Shown: piece after piece, positions 33,854 to 42,528 of the stretch
Layout: every line of letters begins with the position of its first letter
Numbering within the stretch: position 1 is the stretch's first letter
Source of the DNA: Sphingobium fluviale
GTDB taxonomy: Bacteria > Pseudomonadota > Alphaproteobacteria > Sphingomonadales > Sphingomonadaceae
Assembly: GCF_004122115.1 (NCBI RefSeq)
Contig: NZ_SBKP01000004.1
Location: forward strand, 124,001 to 188,000
Length of the DNA stretch: 64,000 nt
Direction: 5' to 3'
The notes under the pieces: generated by a model
Database searches by the model: none
Told to the model about the DNA's origin: nothing
Seen by the model: the letters and a program-made list of their open reading frames with translations, nothing else
Made by a program: the position numbers and the translations under genes

Positions 33854-34879
33854 TTAGATGATCATCGTTTCGTCGTCCTTGGGATCGACAAGCACGATCT
33901 CTCCCCGGTCGGCCAGCAGCTTGGCGAGGCGCACGAGGCCGCCTTGAGCCTCCTCACATTCGCGCGCGCGCACCGGCCCCATGCTGGCCATATCCTCGCG
34001 CAGCATCTTGGCCGCGCGCTCGGTCATCGCCGCGAGGAAGATGGCGCGCATCTCTTCGGGCGCGCCCTTGAGCGCCAGCGCCATCTGGCGCTTGTCGGCA
34101 TTTTTCACCAGCGCGGCGATGGCGGCGGGCATCAGATTGGCAAGGTCGTCGAAGGTGAACATCAGCGCACGGATGCGTTCCGCCGAGTCGGGCGCACGGG
34201 CGTCCAGCGCGCCGAGGATCGCCTCCTCGGTCGCGCGGTCGAACGCGTTGAACACATCCGCCATCGACTCGTGTGGATCTTTGCGCTGAGAGCGGGAGAG
34301 ATTCGTCATGAACTCGTTCTTGAGCGTGTTCTCGATCTCCAGCACGATCTCGCGTTGCACCGGCTCCATCCGCAGCATGCGCTGGATCACGTCGATGGCG
34401 AAGTCGCGCGGCAGGGCGGAGAGTACGCGCGCGCAATGCTCAGGCTTCAGCTTGGCGAGGATGACGGCGACGGTCTGGGGATATTCGTTCTTCAGGAAGG
34501 CGGCGAGCACGGTTTCCGAGACGTTGGAGAGCTTGTCCCACATGGTGCGGCCGGATGGCCCGCGAATATCTTCCATCACCTCCTTCAATTTGTCGTCGGG
34601 CAGGATCCCTTCAAGCAGCCGCTCGGTCGTCTCGAAGCTGCCGTGCAGCGAGGAGATGGTCGATACTTCGCTGGAAAACAGCACGAGCAGATGCTCGACG
34701 ATGTGCGCAGGCACGCGCCCCAGCTGCGCCATCGTGGTGGATAGCTCCTTCACCTCATCGATGCCGAGTTGCTGCCAGATCAGCGCGCCATTCTCCTTGC
34801 CCAGCGCCAGCATCAGCGCGGCGGCGCGCTGCATGCCGGAGAATTTCTTGAGCTCGCTGGGTTCGATCAACTGCTGCAT
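33854..34879 (-). CDS. fliG: Flagellar motor switch protein FliG
   Basis: 341 aa, full length. The N-terminal FliF-binding part is followed by the middle domain with the EHPQ-type motif (here NEYPQTVAVILAKLKPEHCA). The C-terminal torque helix region has IRALMFTFDDLANLM and a charged stretch with RQMALALKGAPEEMRAIFL. It transmits stator force to the rotor. First gene of the leftward block, preceded by the TGCTC-N11-TATAAT element. Confidence 0.95.
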   Translation of the reverse strand: MQQLIEPSELKKFSGMQRAAALMLALGKENGALIWQQLGIDEVKELSTTMAQLGRVPAHIVEHLLVLFSSEVSTISSLHGSFETTERLLEGILPDDKLKEVMEDIRGPSGRTMWDKLSNVSETVLAAFLKNEYPQTVAVILAKLKPEHCARVLSALPRDFAIDVIQRMLRMEPVQREIVLEIENTLKNEFMTNLSRSQRKDPHESMADVFNAFDRATEEAILGALDARAPDSAERIRALMFTFDDLANLMPAAIAALVKNADKRQMALALKGAPEEMRAIFLAAMTERAAKMLREDMASMGPVRARECEEAQGGLVRLAKLLADRGEIVLVDPKDDETMII

Positions 34880-34897
34880 CGGCTTGGACTGGCCCTG

Positions 34898-34909
34898 TTA
34901 ACCACGAAT
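34898..34909 (+). promoter_or_regulatory. Shared 12-mer between fliG and the propeller-like gene
   Basis: TTAACCACGAAT, identical to the copy before flagellin (24253-24264), followed by TTTCCGCC. AATTTCCGCC also appears before flgF (about 21352-21361). It lies about 95 bases upstream of the GTG at 35003 and just upstream of the fliG ATG on the other strand. Confidence 0.4.
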
Positions 34910-34946
34910 TTCCGCCACTCGCGCACGGGTGGAGGCCTATCCCGCT

Positions 34947-34968
34947 ATTATAGGAGAAAGACGGAGCA
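34947..34968 (-). promoter_or_regulatory. Candidate flagellar promoter of fliG-fliH
   Basis: Minus strand: TGCTC, CGTCTTTCTCC (11 bases, no A), TATAAT; predicted start about 61 bases before the fliG ATG. Fourth member of the recurring element. Confidence 0.55.
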
Positions 34969-35002
34969 TCGCGGATCGGAGCAAAGACGAAGGCGTAACG
35001 GC

Positions 35003-37738
35003 GTGACGACAAGCATTTCGAACAGTCTGGTTGGCTTGAGCCTGCTTACGGGCGGGAACGGCTTTGCCGCGCTTGGCGGGGTGCAAAAGGTCGAGTCCGC
35101 CGCCGTGCGCCTCGCCAAGGCGGGCTTCACGCTGGCGCCGACCACGCCGCCGTGGAAGGATGCGAAGGCACCACCGCCGGACAGCGCGCAGGTGGCCGCG
35201 ATCAAGCGCCTCGGCTCGATCATCGACAAGGCCGACGCCAGCCTGCCCGCCGATGTTCAGACCAGCTTCACCGCCTATAAGGCGCTCGACCGGCTGCGCG
35301 TACTCGCCCAGACCGCGTCCGCCGCCACGACCGGCAGCGGCGAACGGACGAAGCTCGATTCGCTGTTTGCCAGGGGGCTGGCCGATCTTCAGGCCTTTCT
35401 GGGGCAGGCGCCTTCCGAGACGCTCGACCTTGCCTTCGGCATTCCCACGCGCCGGGCGGAAAGCGTGAGCCTGCCCGTGCCCGCCGCGCTGGAGGTGAAG
35501 GGGCAGGGCGTGCTGTCCGCACGCGATACGCCGATACCGGGCATGGCGGGGACCGAGCAATTCACGCTGACGCTGACCAAGCCGGGAGGCGGAACGCCCG
35601 ATGTGGTGAGCGTGGATTTGACCTCCACGCCCCAGCCGCCGACGCTCGATAGCGTGGCGAACGCGATCAACGCAGCCATTTCCGCGATTCCGCTGCGCAA
35701 TCCGGACGGAAGTGTGTTTATCGATCCTGCCACCGGCCAGCCGCAGCCCAAATGGCTTGTGCGCTTCGTGCCGGACAAGAGCACCGACAAATGGGGCTTT
35801 GCGATCAAGAACCCGGCGCAGGAGCAGGTGTCGATCGTGCAGGACAATGCGCCCGACGCGGTGATGGTGGCGGCGGGACAGACTGCGCTGGACTCGCCGG
35901 AGCAGGTGCGGCTGTTGCGCTTTGACGACCCCGCCAATGGCGGAGCGCAGCACAGCTATGGCCCGATTGCGGGCTATGACCGCCTCGGCACCGAGCTGGC
36001 GAAGCTTTCCGCGCCCAAGACCACCGCGCCCAAAGGCGTCACCCTCTCGCAGCCGCAGGTTTTTGCGCCGACCAGCGCCGCAGCCATCGCCACCGCAAGC
36101 GACGGCAGCAGCTATGTCGTCGGCACTACGGCGGGCGAGCTGGACGCGAACCGGCCGGTGGGCGCGCAGGACCTGATGCTCACCAAGATCGACAGCGAGG
36201 GGCGGGTGCTGTGGCAGCAGATGCTCGGCGCGGCGGACAGCGCCAGCGGTGCGGCGGTGAGCATCGCCGCCAATGGCGATGTCGTGGTGGCGGGCACGGT
36301 CAGCGGCGCGTTCGACGGCGCGGCGAGCGATGGCGACATGCTGGTCGCGCGTTACACGCAAGACGGCGACGAGCAGTTTGCCACGCTGGTGCGCGCCATC
36401 GGCGTCGAGCAGGCGAGCGCGATTGCGACCGGCGCGGACGGCAGCATCTATGTCGGCGGTACGGCGAAGGGCGTCGGCGGCTTCGGTTCCGGCGATGCAG
36501 TAATCGCCAAGCTCGACGCCAATGGTTTGGTCACTGCACGGCGGACGATAGACGCGGGCGGTAGCGAGAGCGTGCGCGCACTGGGGATTGCCGCGGATGG
36601 CTCGCTGCTCGCGCTCACGAATGAAACCGGCCACGCCGTGCTGCGCCAGATCGACAGCGCAACGCTCGCCACCGACACGGCCAGCATCGACCTTGGCCTA
36701 GCAGATGCACGCGCGCTGGCGGTGGCGGCGGATGGGAGCATCGCGGTTGGCGGTGCGACGGATGCGGCGCTGGGTGGCGCGCAGGTCAACGGCATTTCGG
36801 GCGGGCGGGATGGCTTTGTCACGCGCCTGACCGCCAGCCTGACGGGCGCGCAGACCAGCTATATCGGCAGCAGCGGCACCGATCAGGTCGACAGCATCGC
36901 GTTCCTCAATGGCCGCTTGTATGCGGGCGGGCGGACGAGCGGCGCGCTGCCCGGCGCCATCCGCACCGGGGCCACCGACGGCTTTGTCGTCTCGCTCAAT
37001 GCTGCATCGGGCGCGCAGCTTTCCGCCAGTCAGTTCGGTCGGGTGGCGGAGCAGACCGGGCCGGTGCGGATCGCGGCTGCGCCCGGCGGGGCGAGCGTGC
37101 TGGGCGCGATGGGCCTTGCGCGCGGCACTTTGACCCCGCAGGATTCAGGGCTGCTTACCACGCATACATCACTGCGCGCCGGGGACAGCTTTTCCGTGCG
37201 CCTCAACAGCGGCGCGGTGAGGAAGATCACCATCGCGGCGGAGGACACGCTCGCCACCTTGTCCGCGCGGGTGAAGTCCGCGCTGTCCGGCAAAGCGGCG
37301 ATCACCACGCCGACCGTCAATGGCGAGCGGCTGTTGCGGATCGAGGCGAAGGCGGGCGCGGATGTAGAGCTGATCGCCGGGCCGCAAGGCAGCGATGCGC
37401 TTGCCAAGCTGGGGATGGAGCCGCAGCGCCTGACCGTTCCCGCTATTGCCGGACCGAGGGAGCCCAAGGTCCGCCCCGGCGGTACTTTTGGCCTGTCGCT
37501 CACCGAAGCATTGTCGATCGGAACGGCGAAGGACGCCGCGATCGCCCTCAAGGTGGTGAAGGACGCGATTTCGGTCAGCCAGACGGCCTATCGTTCGCTT
37601 TACTGGGATGATGGCAAGGTTGCGCTTGCCGAGGCAGGCAGCGGGGGAGGGCGCGGACCATCGCCCTATCAGCAGGCGCAGCTTGCGCGCTATCAGGATG
37701 CGCTGACCCGCATCAGCGGCATTACGGGCATATTATGA
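35003..37738 (+). CDS. Large propeller-repeat flagellar protein (FlaEY-like?)
   Basis: 911 aa from GTG 35003 with GAAGG ten bases upstream; the frame runs further back over the fliG promoter, which cannot be coding. No signal peptide. The N-terminal helical part (about 1-160) resembles axial flagellar proteins. The middle (about 345-650) holds repeated blade-like units such as SIYVGGTAKG, SIAVGGATDA, LYAGGRTSG and DGFVVSLNA, matching SBBP-type beta-propellers. The C-terminal part (about 700-850) has FlgK/FliD-like segments and the end is helical. Caulobacter FlaEY, a flagellin regulator, is a large protein I recall with a similar annotation; that identity is tentative. It overlaps flgB by ATGA. 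Confidence 0.82.
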   Translation: MTTSISNSLVGLSLLTGGNGFAALGGVQKVESAAVRLAKAGFTLAPTTPPWKDAKAPPPDSAQVAAIKRLGSIIDKADASLPADVQTSFTAYKALDRLRVLAQTASAATTGSGERTKLDSLFARGLADLQAFLGQAPSETLDLAFGIPTRRAESVSLPVPAALEVKGQGVLSARDTPIPGMAGTEQFTLTLTKPGGGTPDVVSVDLTSTPQPPTLDSVANAINAAISAIPLRNPDGSVFIDPATGQPQPKWLVRFVPDKSTDKWGFAIKNPAQEQVSIVQDNAPDAVMVAAGQTALDSPEQVRLLRFDDPANGGAQHSYGPIAGYDRLGTELAKLSAPKTTAPKGVTLSQPQVFAPTSAAAIATASDGSSYVVGTTAGELDANRPVGAQDLMLTKIDSEGRVLWQQMLGAADSASGAAVSIAANGDVVVAGTVSGAFDGAASDGDMLVARYTQDGDEQFATLVRAIGVEQASAIATGADGSIYVGGTAKGVGGFGSGDAVIAKLDANGLVTARRTIDAGGSESVRALGIAADGSLLALTNETGHAVLRQIDSATLATDTASIDLGLADARALAVAADGSIAVGGATDAALGGAQVNGISGGRDGFVTRLTASLTGAQTSYIGSSGTDQVDSIAFLNGRLYAGGRTSGALPGAIRTGATDGFVVSLNAASGAQLSASQFGRVAEQTGPVRIAAAPGGASVLGAMGLARGTLTPQDSGLLTTHTSLRAGDSFSVRLNSGAVRKITIAAEDTLATLSARVKSALSGKAAITTPTVNGERLLRIEAKAGADVELIAGPQGSDALAKLGMEPQRLTVPAIAGPREPKVRPGGTFGLSLTEALSIGTAKDAAIALKVVKDAISVSQTAYRSLYWDDGKVALAEAGSGGGRGPSPYQQAQLARYQDALTRISGITGIL

Positions 37739-38145
37739 GCGGGCTGAATGATGCCATCGCGCAGGCGATGCGCCATTTGGGCGAGCGACAGCGCGTTATC
37801 GCACAGAACATCGCCAACAGCGATACGCCCGGCTATCGCGCGCAGGAGCTTGCCGAGCCGAAGGCCAGCTTTGCCGCGATGGTCGATGGCCGCATCGTCA
37901 CCGCCCGCCCGCATGTCACGCTGAGCGAGGGCATGCGCCGCCTCGGCGCACGGCAGACGAGCGGCGGGGCGTTGATCCCCGATCCTTCGATCTCTGAGGT
38001 GAAGCCAGATGGCAATACGGTGACGCTGGAGGATCAGGTGCTCAAGATGGGGCAGATCCAGGCCGATTATGCCGCGCTCACCGGCCTTTATCGTAAGCAG
38101 ATGGCGCTCGTCCGTTCCGCGCTGGGCAAAGGCGGCTCTACCTGA
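37735..38145 (+). CDS. flgB: Flagellar proximal rod protein FlgB
   Basis: 136 aa. Begins MSGLNDAIAQAMRHLGERQR with IAQNIANSDTPGYRAQEL, the FlgB signature; the end has EDQVLKMGQIQADYAALTGL. Full length for FlgB. The usual partners flgC and fliE do not follow: after a 115-base gap comes a thioesterase gene. Instead flgB is translationally coupled to the propeller-like gene. Confidence 0.92.
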   Translation: MSGLNDAIAQAMRHLGERQRVIAQNIANSDTPGYRAQELAEPKASFAAMVDGRIVTARPHVTLSEGMRRLGARQTSGGALIPDPSISEVKPDGNTVTLEDQVLKMGQIQADYAALTGLYRKQMALVRSALGKGGST

Positions 38146-38260
38146 ATTTAGCTCTGGCGCTTGGTGCCCCTATGTCATAGGCTAAACCGCGTTGCTTTCG
38201 CGTTGCCTCCCCCTTCGGCGCGAGAGGGCGTAATGGTCGGGATTACACAAGGGCAATTTC

Positions 38261-38710
38261 ATGGCAAAAGCGGAAGCATGGCGGCTGGAGGCTGACAACT
38301 ATCCCGTCTCGATCGTCGTCCCGCCCCGATATGCGGACCTCGATACATTAGGCCACATCAACAATGTCGCGATAGCGGCAATGTTTGAAACGGCCCGCGT
38401 CCATTTCCATCATCTTCTGGGGCATCACCCGTCGGATTCCGGGGTGCGCTGGCTGGTGGCTGCGGTGGACCTCAAATATGTGACGGAAGCGCACTTCCCC
38501 TACGATGTCACTATACACAGCGGCATCGGCCAGATCGGTAATTCAAGCTGGGTGCTCTATTCGGCCGCCTTTCAACAAGGGGAATGTGTGGCGACGTGCG
38601 ATACCGTGATGGTGCTGCATGGGCCGAAGGGGTCTCGCGTGATTGACCAGCAGGTCCGTGCCGTGATGGAAGCGAATCTCGCCCGGCCGGCCCGGTTGGG
38701 CGCAGACTGA
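38261..38710 (+). CDS. Acyl-CoA thioesterase, 4HBT hotdog family
   Basis: 149 aa. Hotdog fold with PPRYADLDTLGHINNVAIA, the 4-hydroxybenzoyl-CoA-thioesterase-like catalytic stretch containing the Asp and the HxNN pattern, and VDLKYVTEAHFPYDVTIHS. It hydrolyses acyl-CoA esters; the substrate chain cannot be read from sequence. Single gene, downstream of the flagellar locus, ending near a terminator that serves the convergent rpmJ. Confidence 0.88.
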   Translation: MAKAEAWRLEADNYPVSIVVPPRYADLDTLGHINNVAIAAMFETARVHFHHLLGHHPSDSGVRWLVAAVDLKYVTEAHFPYDVTIHSGIGQIGNSSWVLYSAAFQQGECVATCDTVMVLHGPKGSRVIDQQVRAVMEANLARPARLGAD

Positions 38711-38724
38711 GGCCGCTTGTCCAA

Positions 38725-38754
38725 TAAAAAACCCGGCCGTTGCGTGGGCCGGGT
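38725..38754 (-). terminator. Terminator of rpmJ
   Basis: ACCCGGCC / GGCCGGGT stem with an eight-base loop; on the minus strand it is followed by TTTTTATT. It lies 34 bases past the rpmJ stop and may also serve the convergent thioesterase gene. Confidence 0.8.
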
Positions 38755-38788
38755 CATTCGTCGCCAAGGCGACAGGCTGGCGCGAAGC

Positions 38789-38914
38789 TTAGCCCTGACG
38801 CGCCTTGAAGCGGCGGTTGGTCTTGTTGATGACGTAGGTGCGGCCGCGGCGACGGATCACGCGGTTGTCCCGGTGGCGGTCTTTCAGCGACTTCAGCGAG
38901 TTGCGGATCTTCAT
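38789..38914 (-). CDS. rpmJ: 50S ribosomal protein L36
   Basis: 41 aa: [20 protein letters not shown] then [21 protein letters not shown]. It is the zinc-free form: the four cysteines of the C+ type are missing. This is normal for many alphaproteobacteria. AAGGCC precedes the ATG. Stands alone, far from the S10-spc-alpha operons, as is usual for this paralogue. Confidence 0.93.
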   Translation of the reverse strand: MKIRNSLKSLKDRHRDNRVIRRRGRTYVINKTNRRFKARQG

Positions 38915-39098
38915 GGCTTGGCCTTTTTTACGTGATTCTGGTGTCTGATAAAACGAAGCGCTGCCCCTATGGGGATCAGGCCGCAAAGTCAAGGCCGGGG
39001 CTGAGGGCTTTTTACAATTCAGCCGATCATCGGGCTTGTTCAGCCTGTGTGCAGCGATACTATGGTGGTTCAATATCGAACAGCAAGGGAGATGGGCC

Positions 39099-39716
39099 AT
39101 GTCTAAGCGTATGGCAAAGCACTGGGTGATGGGCGCGCTGCTCCCGGCGGTGGCCCTGTTGGGCGGCTGTGCGACGGCGGTGTCGCCGGTAGAGGTGACG
39201 CGCTTTCATGCGCCCGATCCGGTGGCGCGATCGGGCGGGTTTCTCATTGAGTCGATGGTGCCGCAGGCATCGGACTCGATCGAGTTCCGCACCTATGCCG
39301 CCGCTGTGAGCCAGGAGATGCAGCGCATCGGCTTTACCGATGAGGCGGGCAAGCAGACACTTGTACCCAGCGAATATGTCGTGCGCGTGGATGCGCAGCG
39401 CAGCGTGCAATCCCCCCTTGTTAACCGCTCGCCGGTCAGCGTCGGTGTCGGTGGATCGACCGGCAGCTATGGTAGCGGCGTCGGCCTTGGTATCGGCATT
39501 GATCTGTCAGGCAAGCCCAAGAATATTGTGACGACATCGCTCTCTGTTCAAATCCGCAAGCGCGCGGACAATAGCACGATATGGGAGGGCCGTGCGATGA
39601 CACAGGCGAAGGAAGGCACACCCGCAGCCCAGCCCGGCCTCGCCGCCGCGAAGCTCGCGAGTGCATTATATAGTGACTATCCCGGAAAGTCTGGGGAAAC
39701 TATCACCGTCAAATGA
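39099..39716 (+). CDS. DUF4136-type outer-membrane lipoprotein
   Basis: 205 aa from ATG 39099 with AAGGGAGA upstream; in-frame codons before it belong to the intergenic region. Lipobox LGGC puts the lipidated Cys at 24. A body with [20 protein letters not shown], a conserved [20 protein letters not shown] helix, a Gly-rich loop and a terminal sheet matches the DUF4136 family. Function of that family is unknown; envelope location is clear. Divergent from rpmJ, followed by a possible terminator. Confidence 0.82.
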   Translation: MSKRMAKHWVMGALLPAVALLGGCATAVSPVEVTRFHAPDPVARSGGFLIESMVPQASDSIEFRTYAAAVSQEMQRIGFTDEAGKQTLVPSEYVVRVDAQRSVQSPLVNRSPVSVGVGGSTGSYGSGVGLGIGIDLSGKPKNIVTTSLSVQIRKRADNSTIWEGRAMTQAKEGTPAAQPGLAAAKLASALYSDYPGKSGETITVK

Positions 39717-39744
39717 CCGCTGCTTGCGCCCGTTGCATGTGATG

Positions 39745-39777
39745 ACTGTCACGCAGCTACGGGACATGACAGTTTTA
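39745..39777 (+). terminator. Possible terminator after the DUF4136 lipoprotein
   Basis: ACTGTCA / TGACAGT seven-base stem with a 15-base loop, followed by TTTATT, 28 bases past the stop. The loop is long, so efficiency is uncertain. Confidence 0.5.
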
Positions 39778-39916
39778 TTGCATGGACTTAGGGAGGCGCC
39801 ACCCCAAGACTGACTTCCCGAAGCCCACAGGTGATGCAGCAGGGTCATTGGCAAGAGCTGTATCGCCATCGGGTCGCGTGCCAATGACCACCTACCCCCT
39901 ATCTATAGGGGAGATT

Positions 39917-40813
39917 TCATACTTCGGCCGCGAAAGTATCGCACTGGCCGGGGTCGCCGGTTTGCAGTCCGCGCTTCAGCCAATACATCCGCTGCTCGGC
40001 GGATCCATGGGTAAACATACTCTCGACCGGCCTGCGCCCCGCCGCTTTCATCAGGGTGTCGTCGCCAATCTGGTGGGCGGCGCGCAGCCCTTCTTCCAGA
40101 TCGCCCGGTTCCATCAGATTCTGGTCACGTGCGGCCCATACGCCCGCATAACAATCAGCCTGCAACTCCATCCTCACTTGCAAGGCATTGCCTTCCTCCT
40201 GACTGGCGCGCTGTTGGGCCTGCCGAACCTTTTCTGAAATACCGGTGACGGTCTGGATATGATGGCCCACTTCATGCGCGATGACGTATCCGATCGGAAA
40301 ATCGCCAGGCGCGCCCATGCGCGTTTTCAGATCGTTGAAGAACTCGGTGTCGATATAGATTTTCTGGTCTGCGGGGCAATAAAACGGCCCCATAGCCGAT
40401 TGTGCGGCGCCACAGCCGGACATGCCGTTCTGGCTATAGAATACAAGCGTGGGTTCGGGATAATCGGATCCGTTGGCCGCGAATATTTCCTGCCACCGCC
40501 GTTCGGTAGAGCCAAGCACCTGCAGCGACGTGCGCTGTATGTCAGTCAGCCCGGCTGGGTCAGCCTGTTGCGTTTGTTGTTGCGGAGACAGGCTTGAGCC
40601 ACCCCCGCCCACCAGCGAGCCGAGGTTGAGGCCGCCGCCCATTACCGCGAAGATCAGCAGCGCAATCGCGATGCCGCCGCAGCCGAATTTGCTGCCGATC
40701 ATCGGAAGAAGCATACCAAGCAGGTTGCCGCCGCCCATTCCGCCGCCGAAGCCACCCCCGCCGCCCTGCTGGACCTCGAAATTGCTGCTTTCTTGCTCGT
40801 CGTCCAGGCGCAT
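39917..40813 (-). CDS. ypfJ: YpfJ-type neutral zinc metallopeptidase
   Basis: 298 aa. Cytosolic N-terminus MRLDDEQESSNFEVQQGGGG, Gly-rich, then one TM (about 44-66). The peptidase domain has FFNDLKTRMG and the zinc-binding HEVGHH (in GYVIAHEVGHHIQTVTG), with the third ligand region LQADCYAGVWA. Four cysteines in the domain, as in the family. The physiological substrate is unknown. Transcribed alone, divergent from the 3-hydroxybutyrate dehydrogenase gene. Confidence 0.92.
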   Translation of the reverse strand: MRLDDEQESSNFEVQQGGGGGFGGGMGGGNLLGMLLPMIGSKFGCGGIAIALLIFAVMGGGLNLGSLVGGGGSSLSPQQQTQQADPAGLTDIQRTSLQVLGSTERRWQEIFAANGSDYPEPTLVFYSQNGMSGCGAAQSAMGPFYCPADQKIYIDTEFFNDLKTRMGAPGDFPIGYVIAHEVGHHIQTVTGISEKVRQAQQRASQEEGNALQVRMELQADCYAGVWAARDQNLMEPGDLEEGLRAAHQIGDDTLMKAAGRRPVESMFTHGSAEQRMYWLKRGLQTGDPGQCDTFAAEV

Positions 40814-40955
40814 GAGACGCTCTCCACGTTCGGTCTATTCTGTCAGGAGTAGGGCAATTCACCGCTCAAGAAAAGTGCGCCGGGCTTGGCGCGCTTGTAA
40901 ATTCACGATATTGCGGTGCAGCGCGATCGGACGCAGATCATTTTTGGGAAAACGC

Positions 40956-41741
40956 ATGACGCTCAGAGGCAAGACAGCGCTTATTACAGGCTCAACCTCC
41001 GGCATCGGGCTGGCCTATGCGAAGGCGCTCGCCGGGCAAGGCGCCAACATTATCATCAACGGCTTTGGCGCGCCCGAAGCGATCGAGCAGGAGCGGCTGG
41101 CGCTCGAAGGATTGAGCGGCGCGCGCGCGGTCTATTGCGGGCATGATATGACCAAGCCTGATGAGATCGAGGCGATGATGCGCCACGCAGCCGATGCCTT
41201 TGGCGGGGTGGACATCCTCATCAACAATGCGGGGATGCAGCATGTCGCCCCGGTCGAGGCATTTCCGGTCGAGAAATGGGATCTTATTATTGCCCTCAAC
41301 CTCACGTCTGCCTTTCATACCTGCCGCCTCGCCATCCCCTATATGAAGCAGCAGAGATGGGGCCGGATTATCCAGACCGCGTCCGCCCATTCGCTCACCG
41401 CATCGCCATTCAAAAGCGCCTATGTTACCGCCAAACACGGCCTTGCGGGTCTCACCAAGACGATCGCGCTCGAAACCGCCACGTTTGGCATCACGGCAAA
41501 TTGCATCTCGCCCGGTTATGTCTGGACGCCGCTGGTGGAAAACCAGATCCCTGATACGATGAAAGCCCGCAATATGACGCGGGAGCAGGTGATGAACGAT
41601 GTGCTGCTTGCGGGCCAGCCGACCAAGCAGTTCGTGACGGTGGAGCAAGTGGCGGAGACCGCGTTGTTCCTGTGCTCCGATGCCGCATCCAATATAACCG
41701 GCACGAATATTTCCGTCGATGGCGGCTGGACGGCGCAATAG
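40956..41741 (+). CDS. bdhA: 3-hydroxybutyrate dehydrogenase
   Basis: 261 aa from ATG 40956 (GGGAA upstream; the long frame before it is antisense to ypfJ). Classical short-chain dehydrogenase: TGSTSGIGLAYA cofactor loop, NNAGMQHVAP, catalytic Ser in ASAHSLTAS, YVTAKHG (Tyr and Lys), and the C-terminal NISVDGGWTAQ. The NAGMQHVAPVEAFPVEKWD pattern is that of D-3-hydroxybutyrate dehydrogenase, which interconverts 3-hydroxybutyrate and acetoacetate in polyhydroxybutyrate or ketone use. Confidence 0.9.
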   Translation: MTLRGKTALITGSTSGIGLAYAKALAGQGANIIINGFGAPEAIEQERLALEGLSGARAVYCGHDMTKPDEIEAMMRHAADAFGGVDILINNAGMQHVAPVEAFPVEKWDLIIALNLTSAFHTCRLAIPYMKQQRWGRIIQTASAHSLTASPFKSAYVTAKHGLAGLTKTIALETATFGITANCISPGYVWTPLVENQIPDTMKARNMTREQVMNDVLLAGQPTKQFVTVEQVAETALFLCSDAASNITGTNISVDGGWTAQ

Positions 41742-41829
41742 GCAACTTGTCCTTCATGGCTTTGAACCCTAGAGGACGATCCGGGATTGTGAATACGCGG
41801 CCACACTCGCCGCGATTCGGGAGGCAGAA

Positions 41830-42417
41830 ATGACACATGTCGATTTCGCGGCCATGCGCGCCGCCATGGTGGCTAGCCAGCTCCGCACCAGCGATGTCAA
41901 CGATCCGGCCGTACTCGCGGCGATGGCATCTGTGGCGCGCGAGGAGTTTGTGCCCGCTGCCCGGCGCGAGACATGCTATACCGACAGGCCGGTGCCGTTG
42001 GGCAACGGAGCGGCGATGAACCCGCCGCTGGCCACCGGGCGTCTGCTCGCTGCCGCGCAGATCGAGCCGGGAGAGAAGGTGCTGCTGCTCGGAGATGCAA
42101 CCGGCTACACTCTGGCGTTGCTGCGGCATATGGGCGCCGAGGTTGTCTTGTGTGGCGCCAAACCTGCGCAGGGAGACGGCAAACAGGCGCCTTATGATGT
42201 CATCCTGATCGATGGGGCGGTGGATGCTCTCCCCCCGGCGCTCAATGCGCAGCTGGCAGAAGGCGGAAGAGTGGCCACGGGCCTGATCGAGCGCGGCGTC
42301 ACCAGACTGGTTCTTGGGCGCAAGGCTGGCGGCACTCTTGGATTTGCAACGATCGCGGATATGGAGATGGTGCGCGCCAACGGATTTGAGGCCGAGAAAG
42401 CCGGCTTCGTCTTTTGA
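41830..42417 (+). CDS. PCMT-family methyltransferase-like protein
   Basis: 195 aa. N-terminus VDFAAMRAAMVASQLRTSDV with VAREEFVPAARR is the protein-L-isoaspartate methyltransferase family pattern. The SAM-binding strand is altered (VLLLGDATGYTLALL instead of VLEIGTGSGY), and the middle is shortened. It may therefore have weak or no methylation activity. Related sphingomonad proteins are annotated as PIMT homologues. Co-directional with popZ and valS. Confidence 0.82.
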   Translation: MTHVDFAAMRAAMVASQLRTSDVNDPAVLAAMASVAREEFVPAARRETCYTDRPVPLGNGAAMNPPLATGRLLAAAQIEPGEKVLLLGDATGYTLALLRHMGAEVVLCGAKPAQGDGKQAPYDVILIDGAVDALPPALNAQLAEGGRVATGLIERGVTRLVLGRKAGGTLGFATIADMEMVRANGFEAEKAGFVF

Positions 42418-42457
42418 CGGGTCGGAAAGGCTTGTAAAACCGCTTCAAGGACGGTGC

Positions 42458-42482
42458 TTGACACAGCATTTAACCATGTCAA
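42458..42482 (+). promoter_or_regulatory. Possible promoter/inverted repeat before popZ
   Basis: TTGACA and TGTCAA are arranged as an inverted repeat with a 13-base spacer, 47 bases before the popZ start; TTGACA also equals a consensus -35. A matching -10 is not obvious. Confidence 0.3.
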
Positions 42483-42528
42483 TGTGCGCGCGAGACGCGG
42501 GGGCGTGGGCAAACAGGTGACCAAAGAT

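Noticed and set aside
34937..36634. 565-codon open frame antisense to the propeller-like gene
   Set aside because: The sense strand has the coherent repeats and the flgB coupling; the antisense product is Arg/His-rich low complexity.
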